Translations under genes and position numbers: made by a program | In this document: positions 8,301 to 12,152 of the stretch, piece by piece | Layout: each line of letters opens with the position of its first letter | How positions within the stretch are numbered: position 1 is the stretch's first letter | NCBI GenBank assembly: GCA_023277325.1 | Contig: JALRIQ010000301.1 | Location: 1-12,152, forward strand | Length of the DNA: 12,152 bases | Source of the DNA: Bacteroidia bacterium | GTDB taxonomy: Bacteria; Bacteroidota; Bacteroidia; UBA8524 | Direction: 5' to 3' | The notes under the pieces: generated by a model | Databases searched by the model: none | What the model saw: only the letters and a program-made list of their open reading frames with translations | Told to the model about the DNA's origin: nothing

Positions 8301-9714
8301 GGAGTCGATTTGGTTCTACTATACCCGTTCATTGGGGACCTGCTCAACATCGGACTCTGTGCTTCTACAGGTGAAACCTATCCCCGAGCTAAGCTTCCTC
8401 ACCGATTCATTTTGTATCAGCGATGGCATACTGGATCTCACTCAATTGGTTACTCCGATTGGGCCGAGTAGCGTTTGGACTGGAAATGGAATTTCTGGGA
8501 ATCAGATGGATATGCAAGCACTCGGTAAAGGCTGGCAGAATATTCGGTATGATTATACGGCACCAAATCAATGTGCTAATTTCATTCAAGGGCAAACCTA
8601 TATCCAGGCTGCTCCTCAGTTAACGGCAACAATTCCGGATGATATCTGCGAAGAAGAAATTATCGCGATAAGCGCTACCTATTCTGAAACACCTAGCGTT
8701 TACTGGACCCGCTCGGGCGATGGCCTGTTTAACGGCTCTAATATTTCTATGAACGGCCCTCAGGTTACCTATGAGGCGGGCACAGCAGATTTGGTGAATG
8801 GAAGTGTTTGGATACAGGTTCAATCGCAACAGTATTCTGTTTGTCCTGAGGTGATTGTGCGCAAACAAGTCAGTGTATTCCCTCTTCCAAAACCAGCCAT
8901 AGAGGCAAGTCCAATGGAAGGCTGCGAACCCTTGGAAGTCAACTTCGAAGCGAAAGGGACAATTCCTTTAGGTAGCCAGTATGTATGGAATTATGGAGAA
9001 GGAGCTATTGTATCAGGCATTGATTTGTCAAGCGGTTTAAGTCATGAGTATTTGCGCTTTGGCGATTATAGGGTGACCTTGAACGTTCAGACTTCCGCTA
9101 CCCAGGGAAGTTGTAAAGCCGAAGCTGCTCCAGTGACCATCAAGGTATTTCCAAAGCCGAAGGCCGCCATTGGAGCAGATAAGTGGGTTACCAGTGTTAA
9201 TTTTCCGGGCATTCAATTCTACGATCGATCTGTTGTTGGCGGTTCGAGTATAATTAATCAATGGCAATGGTCATTTGGAGATCCAAACAACGGAAGTTCC
9301 AATGCGGTGAATCCGTATTATGAATACCCAATTGTAACCGATACCGACTCCGTTTTCTATTGGGTAAATCTGCGTGTAGAAACGGAAGAAGGCTGCTGGG
9401 ATAGCATTGGCCGCAATTTGTTGATCGTTCCTGAGCTCAGTGTATTTATTCCCAATGCCTTTACACCCAATGGAGAAGATAGCAAGCAGAACGAAACCTT
9501 TGTTATCGTTGCCGGCAATTACAAAAGCATCCATATCCGGGTTTACGACCGTTGGGGAGAGGAAGTATTCTCTTCGAACGACGTGAAAAATGCATGGGAT
9601 GGCACCTACAAAGGGGTTCCCGCTCAACAAGATGTTTATGTGTACCTCGTGGAGGTGGTAAGCATCCACGATAAGGTATACCGCTATTCAGGCACAGTAA
9701 CGTTACTTCGCTAA
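5365..9714 (+). CDS. Giant T9SS-secreted surface protein with gliding-motility-type C-terminal domain
   Basis: 1,449 residues from the ATG at 5365, ten codons inside the longest frame. From here the N-terminus is a clean signal peptide (basic MKLRLH, hydrophobic core, cut near VQA-S, residue 26/27). Residues 27 to about 305 form a cysteine-rich domain opening with SDIMGADMTYRC; 15 Cys lie between residues 38 and 176, so disulfides are likely. It ends in two 'VTGDLAFRPT' and 'GKVCWTPT' type strands seen in cadherin/Ig-like folds. Then come Ig-like repeats beginning CAGK (about 509), CKGE (593), CEKD (664), and a second type with a GVW or VW core at about 750, 930, 1015 and 1095. PKD-like domains occupy roughly 1180-1350, the second with QWQWSFGD. 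The last ~94 residues (from PELSVFIPNAFTPNG) match the type B T9SS sorting domain, so the protein should be exported across the outer membrane and kept on the surface or released. An adhesin-like role is plausible; no enzyme domain is visible. The stop overlaps the next gene (CTAA). Confidence 0.92.
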   Translation: MKLRLHLLLIFCFAMLALALPNRVQASDIMGADMTYRCLGNDSFEFTTIVYKDCNANWTIPSNTYNLAVSAINCSYTQQTFYPQLVSCVDITPVCAGYCTKCTSTCNSNSTNSNCSFPYGIEKLTFKVIVYLGGTSCCKFHVGYIGNSTRNQATTTCCNSDLFYTYVELDRCQTPCNSSPIFTNDPVGIICAGQDFVFNNGALDSLDGDSLSFELAPAMRSKTNQATYFGSFSYTKPLTFLGFPNSNTGLPGGFHVDPVTGDLAFRPTQANQIAVIVIKVTEWRRVGGALVKVGETRRDMQFIVISCPNNDVPKIDPPYTVMACAGQKICVDIVTSDTNSNDTVKISWNKGIRGATFTNNNGSVKHASGKVCWTPTKNDISNIPHTFTVTAKDNACPVTGQSINSFSIFVRETPEATISTKVLDCGKVALHYEPDKTYPGFVANWIIRDENNRAVYSSANNVPYDTAFVQPGKYTATLFFRTGTPCFNLVSDTFEVQDFVRVRIPSDTFVCAGKSIWIDGTTWSGSSPYTHQWMQLTDSTPYGPFSANEDILVVPDTSTRYVVQVQDASGCKNWDTILVRYSPLPQVDLGPDIRVCKGESSLLDAGNDSTNLTYYWVTGDTTRQLSVDKQFDYWVRVEDSLGCQNYDTIKHILASMNLSAGPDKRACEKDTILLVATGADSYKWYYKTGFSTNPLPSSISNTDSFYQVITQNTGYIVRGQKAFDTLVCSYLDTIDISMDPSPFVQLNGLGPYCPDNQPVSLITAVQFPTAFNGVWSCPQTPQAVQNGLFNPTIAGAGNHVLKYEVTDALGCKNSKTITVLVRPAPAISLLDTVAVCANEKELLLNTLKQIPANYNGLNVDWFEANANAAITANIDKTDPKNAKLRLGTLIPSGNYKMVLRIENMVTGCASYDTCTLVVKPIPAADAGNLTPICFNGGPINLQTASGANPAGGVWSSLAQIQAPVTFNPASLDPANKFVGESIWFYYTRSLGTCSTSDSVLLQVKPIPELSFLTDSFCISDGILDLTQLVTPIGPSSVWTGNGISGNQMDMQALGKGWQNIRYDYTAPNQCANFIQGQTYIQAAPQLTATIPDDICEEEIIAISATYSETPSVYWTRSGDGLFNGSNISMNGPQVTYEAGTADLVNGSVWIQVQSQQYSVCPEVIVRKQVSVFPLPKPAIEASPMEGCEPLEVNFEAKGTIPLGSQYVWNYGEGAIVSGIDLSSGLSHEYLRFGDYRVTLNVQTSATQGSCKAEAAPVTIKVFPKPKAAIGADKWVTSVNFPGIQFYDRSVVGGSSIINQWQWSFGDPNNGSSNAVNPYYEYPIVTDTDSVFYWVNLRVETEEGCWDSIGRNLLIVPELSVFIPNAFTPNGEDSKQNETFVIVAGNYKSIHIRVYDRWGEEVFSSNDVKNAWDGTYKGVPAQQDVYVYLVEVVSIHDKVYRYSGTVTLLR

Positions 9715-10496
9715 AGGTCTTTGGCCTGAGCAATCAACTCAGCAATATCCAATACCTGCACGGAATCTTCTTTTTCCTGATTTTTAACGCCGTCACGCAT
9801 CATGGTCATGCAGAAAGGACAAGCCGCTGCAATGATATTCGCTCCTGTTTCCAAGGCTTCTTCGGTGCGCTCAATATTGATTTCTTTTTTGCCGTTTTCC
9901 GCTTCTTTGAACATTTGTGCGCCACCAGCACCACAGCATAGTCCGTTTGTTTTGCAGCGTTTCATCTCTACCAACTCCGCATCCAGCTTTTGGATTAATT
10001 CGCGTGGGGCTTCGTAAACGCCATTCGCTCTTCCGAGGTAGCAAGAATCGTGGTAGGTGATTTTCTTTCCTTTAAACCCTCCGCCTTCAACAGCCAGTCG
10101 GCCATCATTGAGCAGTTGGTTAAGGAATTGGGTATGATGGATAACCTCATATTTTCCTCCCAACTCAGGGTATTCATTTTTTAGGGTATTGAAGCAATGC
10201 GGACAAGCTGTTACAATCTTGTTTACTTCATACATGTTAAGGGTGGCAATATTCGCCATAGCCTGCATTTGAAAGAGGAATTCGTTTCCTGCTCTTTTTG
10301 CTGGGTCGCCCGTGCAGCTTTCTTCCGTTCCTAAAATGGCGAACTTAACCTCGGCAGCATTTAGAAGTTTCACAAAAGCGCGTGTGATTTTTTGCGCGCG
10401 TTCATCAAAGCTTCCAGCACAGCCTACCCAAAAAAGAACTTCTGGTTTTTCACCCTTTGCCGTCATTTCGGCCATAGTTGGTACGTGAATACTCAT
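9711..10496 (-). CDS. CCG-domain (Fe-S)-binding protein, HdrB/GlpC/LutA-like
   Basis: 261 residues from the ATG at 10496; the longer frame would need a TTG at 10529, and the family-like sequence begins at MSIHVPTMAEM. Two cysteine-rich CCG-type domains are visible. The second is canonical: Cys152, then Cys187-Cys188-Gly, then Cys226-x2-Cys229, the ligands of an unusual [4Fe-4S] cluster in heterodisulfide reductase subunit B. The first has Cys26, Cys61 and CPHC (98-101), with Ser-Cys-Thr-Gly in place of Cys-Cys-Gly. GTEESCTGDPAKRAGNE and VTACPHCFNTLKNEYP are highly typical of this family. It probably passes electrons between a dehydrogenase or ferredoxin-like partner and a thiol or quinone. 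In many Bacteroidota a similar gene sits beside a larger membrane-bound Fe-S oxidoreductase; no such partner is in this window, so the partner is unknown. Upstream is TAATTTG, one base short of the -7 consensus. Confidence 0.9.
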   Translation of the reverse strand: MSIHVPTMAEMTAKGEKPEVLFWVGCAGSFDERAQKITRAFVKLLNAAEVKFAILGTEESCTGDPAKRAGNEFLFQMQAMANIATLNMYEVNKIVTACPHCFNTLKNEYPELGGKYEVIHHTQFLNQLLNDGRLAVEGGGFKGKKITYHDSCYLGRANGVYEAPRELIQKLDAELVEMKRCKTNGLCCGAGGAQMFKEAENGKKEINIERTEEALETGANIIAAACPFCMTMMRDGVKNQEKEDSVQVLDIAELIAQAKDL

Positions 10497-10544
10497 ATGC
10501 GTTGGATTATCCGTTTGCAAATTAGCCAATGACCTCCATTTAAC

Positions 10545-10569
10545 AAAAAAACCGGCACGAGGCCGGCTT
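10545..10569 (-). terminator. Rho-independent terminator after the 75-residue HTH gene
   Basis: On the minus strand the stem CCGGC / GCCGG (10562-10566 with 10552-10556) closes a 5-base loop and is followed by seven T (10551-10545). It lies about 25 bp after the TAA at 10594-10596, between that gene and the Fe-S protein gene, and should stop transcription from the regulatory genes. Confidence 0.85.
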
Positions 10570-10593
10570 AATTGTTAGGGATTAAAAAAACGC

Positions 10594-10821
10594 TTATGCT
10601 TTTGAGGATACATAATGTCCTGGCACCCAACCTTCTCGGATGGCAAATTTAAATAGACCAATTACCGAATTCGATTGCGTTTTTATGAGCAGGTTTTTCC
10701 GATGTGTTTCTACAGTTCGAATACGGATGCCAAGTAGCTTGGATATTTGGCCAGAGGTATTCTCCTGAGAAATCAAGTTCAGGATCTCAATTTCCCTTTT
10801 GGTTAATGCTGTTTCGTGCAT
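10594..10821 (-). CDS. Free-standing LuxR/GerE-type HTH regulator
   Basis: 75 residues that consist almost wholly of a LuxR-type four-helix DNA-binding domain: LTKREIEILNLISQ (residues 6-19), a scaffold helix QISKLLGI, and the recognition helix region IRTVETHRKNLLIKT, then a short tail. No receiver or sensor domain is fused, and no receiver remnant was seen upstream in the 227-bp spacer. GerE of Bacillus is a known HTH-only member of similar size. By hand it shares about 29 of 63 aligned residues with the HTH of the response regulator at 11049-11744, so the two are close paralogues. It may act as a constitutive DNA binder, or compete with or pair with the full regulator. It is followed by a strong terminator. 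The spacer upstream holds a candidate -7 box and two dyads. Confidence 0.85.
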   Translation of the reverse strand: MHETALTKREIEILNLISQENTSGQISKLLGIRIRTVETHRKNLLIKTQSNSVIGLFKFAIREGWVPGHYVSSKA

Positions 10822-10927
10822 GTAGGGATGGTCTGTTGTGTTTTTACTTTTCCAAAGCCAAGGTAGCCGTGCTGGAATCTTGAATGACGAAATAGGTGCG
10901 TGCTAGGAAAAGTAGGTGTTTGATTTT

Positions 10928-10953
10928 TTCATAGGACTGAAACTTTCTATGAA
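10928..10953. promoter_or_regulatory. Inverted repeat TTCATAG-N12-CTATGAA beside a -7 box
   Basis: Perfect 7-bp arms at 10928-10934 and 10947-10953, abutting the candidate -7 box at 10954-10961. On the minus strand it would cover the transcription start region of the HTH gene. It could be an operator or a hairpin at the mRNA 5' end. Confidence 0.4.
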
Positions 10954-10961
10954 CAAAGCTA
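10954..10961 (-). promoter_or_regulatory. Candidate -7 box for the 75-residue HTH gene
   Basis: TAGCTTTG on the minus strand, an exact match to TAnnTTTG. The leader to the ATG at 10821 would be roughly 125 bases. No -33 TTTG is visible at the normal distance; an inverted repeat occupies that place instead (10983-11000), which would fit an activator-dependent promoter. Confidence 0.4.
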
Positions 10962-10982
10962 GAACGCCAAGAAAATCAGTAC

Positions 10983-11000
10983 ATCACCATAATCGGTGAT
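10983..11000. promoter_or_regulatory. Inverted repeat ATCACC-N6-GGTGAT
   Basis: Perfect 6-bp arms at 10983-10988 and 10995-11000. An alternative pairing joins AAAATCA (10972-10978) with TGATTTT (10997-11003). It lies about 50 bp after the stop of the response regulator gene and about 30 bp (centre) upstream of the candidate -7 box of the HTH gene. It may be a regulator binding site; as a terminator it is poor because the minus strand has no T-run after the stem. Confidence 0.4.
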
Positions 11001-11048
11001 TTTAGTATACCTGATGATACGAAGTGTTAGTCCGTAAAAATTACCAAC

Positions 11049-11744
11049 TTAAGCAGAGGTGGCAATGAGTTCGAACTCATAGGCCAATTTGATAAGGCTA
11101 ACTACCGATTTACTAGCGGTTTTTTCCAGAATATGTTTACGGTGGGTGTCCACCGTTCTCGGGCTGATGAACAAACGTTCTGCAATTTCAGCGGTGGTGA
11201 GTTCTTCGCAGATTAGTTGCACGATTTCTACTTCACGGGAGGTGAGCATATCCCGAATGTCTTTTTTATCCTTTTTTCTTTCTCCGTTGCGATGGTGCAT
11301 AAAGCTCGAGATTACTTCGGGGCTGTAATAGCTGCTGCCCTGGCAAATTTTTTGGATGGCATCTTGCAGTTCGGCTTTTCCAGAGTTTTTCAAAATATAG
11401 CCTTCCGCCTCAGAGGATAGGATAGCATCCACAACTTCGGGCTCATTGTACATGCTCAGCACAAGGACTTTAATTCGCGGGTAGCGTTGTTTGACTTCTC
11501 TAGTAAGCTCCAAACCGGAAATTCCCGGCATGGCAATGTCGGTCATGATCATATCAATTTCGCTGTGGTGCTTCTCAAGAATTTGAAGGGCTTCTTCTCC
11601 GCTATTTGCTTCGTGAACGAATTGCACAAGACTGTCTTTTTTTAATAAAGACATGAGTCCATCGATTAAAACTTGATGGTCATCAACGGCCAAAATTCGA
11701 GCAGATTCACATTCTTTAAATTTGGCTTTAACTACCATGGGCAT
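11049..11744 (-). CDS. NarL/LuxR-family response regulator
   Basis: 231 residues. The receiver domain (about 16-135) has the full phosphorylation set: acidic pair Asp21-Asp22, phosphoacceptor Asp69 in MTDIAMPG, Ser97 and Lys119 in GYILKN. A basic linker (about 150-162, RNGERKKDKKD) leads to a LuxR-type HTH (LTSREVEIVQLICEE ... IAERLF ... SPRTVDTHRKHILEKT). It should be a cytoplasmic transcription factor activated by a histidine kinase. No kinase gene is in the window, so it is an orphan here. ATG at 11744 is used; a second ATG at 11738 is almost equivalent. A TACCAA-N10-TTGGTA dyad lies 22-43 bp upstream of the start and could be an autoregulatory site. The HTH-only paralogue lies 227 bp downstream on the same strand. 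Confidence 0.95.
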   Translation of the reverse strand: MPMVVKAKFKECESARILAVDDHQVLIDGLMSLLKKDSLVQFVHEANSGEEALQILEKHHSEIDMIMTDIAMPGISGLELTREVKQRYPRIKVLVLSMYNEPEVVDAILSSEAEGYILKNSGKAELQDAIQKICQGSSYYSPEVISSFMHHRNGERKKDKKDIRDMLTSREVEIVQLICEELTTAEIAERLFISPRTVDTHRKHILEKTASKSVVSLIKLAYEFELIATSA

Positions 11745-12022
11745 AGGTTATTGTTACTCAATTTATACCAAATTCTCCGGATTGGTAAATGCTGCTTCCA
11801 AAAAACCCTATAATCAGGTAGGTCTTCGGTGTTTTTCAACCAGTGGATGAGTAGGTGGAATAGATGTTTGTTTTGAACTTCCATGTGGCAATTCAATTTA
11901 ATCCATTCCCATTTATATGCCTGCATAGAGCTGTGTACAGGCGGGAAATGGCTGCTGATGAAGCGAAGTAGCGCCGTAGTTTACAGAATAAGTGCCGCTA
12001 AATTCCTGCGGAGTTTTAGGAT
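11745..12022. other. Spacer without a convincing gene
   Basis: About 280 bases left of the right-edge fragment. Apart from the TACCAA/TTGGTA dyad I see no supported gene, RNA or terminator. One small minus frame (11732-11926) is open but does not look like a protein. The part 11761-11880 is AT-rich (45 G+C of 120 by hand count), in contrast with the GC-rich bases that follow 12030. Confidence 0.5.
11766..11787. promoter_or_regulatory. Inverted repeat TACCAA-N10-TTGGTA upstream of the response regulator
   Basis: Perfect 6-bp arms at 11766-11771 and 11782-11787, starting 22 bp before the regulator's ATG. Its position in the likely promoter region suggests an operator. It does not match the known NarL heptamer in full. 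Confidence 0.4.
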
Positions 12023-12151
12023 TCATGAACCCAGTTCGCGCGGTCGGCTGTGGAATGTCTCCGCATGCCGCGATTTTCTACCGTCACCAATCGGGAAGCC
12101 GTTATCTTTGATTTCGCGGACCCGACAACTGAGGCTGCCCAATGACCCCCG
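12023..12151 (-). CDS. Possible 3' end of a small HTH protein, running off the edge
   Basis: The minus frame is open from the window edge to TGA at 12025-12023, giving 42 residues. The visible start GSLGSLSCRVREIKDNGFPI resembles the end of the winged-HTH 'SLxxRIxELRxxGxPI' motif of small phage- or plasmid-type DNA-binding proteins. The remaining tail does not add support. The region has 72 G+C among the last 122 bases, well above the neighbouring spacer, and short open frames arise by chance in such DNA (a second minus frame is also open). Treat as a weak call. Confidence 0.25.
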   Translation of the reverse strand, partial: RGSLGSLSCRVREIKDNGFPIGDGRKSRHAETFHSRPRELGS

Positions 12152-12152
12152 T

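Noticed and set aside
10499..10529. N-terminal extension of the Fe-S protein to a TTG codon
   Set aside because: The extra 11 residues are low-complexity, and the family-like sequence begins at the ATG at 10496; a GGAGG nearby is too close to the TTG to serve it.
11732..11926. 64-codon minus-strand open frame upstream of the response regulator
   Set aside because: It overlaps the regulator start, has an unusual Trp/His/Leu-rich composition with no recognisable motif, and lies in spacer with promoter-like dyads.
12024..12113. 28-codon plus-strand frame from the ATG at 12025
   Set aside because: Too short, in GC-rich DNA where several frames are open by chance, and no motif.
1..12152. CRISPR arrays, insertion sequences, tRNA or rRNA genes
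   Set aside because: No regularly spaced identical repeats, transposase-like frame, terminal inverted repeats or tRNA/rRNA-like segments were seen by eye.

Overview
The window looks like chromosomal DNA of a gliding-type member of the Bacteroidota. The main evidence is a protein of about 1,450 residues with a signal peptide, Ig/PKD-like repeats and a C-terminal domain of the type IX secretion 'gliding motility-associated' class (IPNAFTPNG ... YDRWGEEVF ... WDGTYKG ... GTVTLLR). Supporting evidence is the -7 element TAnnTTTG just before some starts, the weak use of ribosome binding sites, and several protein families that are mostly Bacteroidota-specific. I cannot place it below phylum.

Layout, left to right. 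(1) Positions 2-931, + strand: 3' part of a gene for a von Willebrand A-like protein, cut by the window edge. (2) 932-1082: a degenerate 7-bp-periodic repeat tract between convergent genes; it supplies the last codons of the next gene. (3) 1068-2072, - strand: an NAD(P)-dependent SDR/epimerase-type reductase. (4) 2125-3264, + strand: a ureohydrolase (arginase/formimidoylglutamase)-like protein whose metal-binding motifs are lost. (5) 3261-5197, - strand: a two-gene operon with an ATGA overlap, made of a small conserved cytoplasmic protein and then a polytopic GT-C type glycosyltransferase. (6) 5365-9714, + strand: the giant T9SS surface protein. (7) 9711-10496, - strand: a CCG-domain Fe-S protein of the HdrB/GlpC/LutA type. 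(8) 10594-11744, - strand: a free-standing LuxR-type DNA-binding domain next to a full NarL-type response regulator whose HTH domain is its paralogue, with several dyads in the flanking spacers. (9) 11745-12152: no confident gene; the last ~120 bases are clearly GC-richer and may hold the end of a small HTH protein running off the edge.

The genes are tightly packed: two convergent pairs overlap by 4 bp at their stop codons (TTAA at 3261, CTAA at 9711), and one operon pair overlaps by 4 bp. Most are housekeeping or conserved genes of unknown role and do not form one obvious pathway. The nearest thing to a system is the regulatory pair at the right: an orphan response regulator, a 75-residue HTH-only paralogue, and inverted repeats placed around a candidate promoter between them. 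Three gene starts are moved inward from the longest open frame (2125, 5197, 5365), and the Fe-S gene from a TTG start to 10496, for reasons given in each entry.
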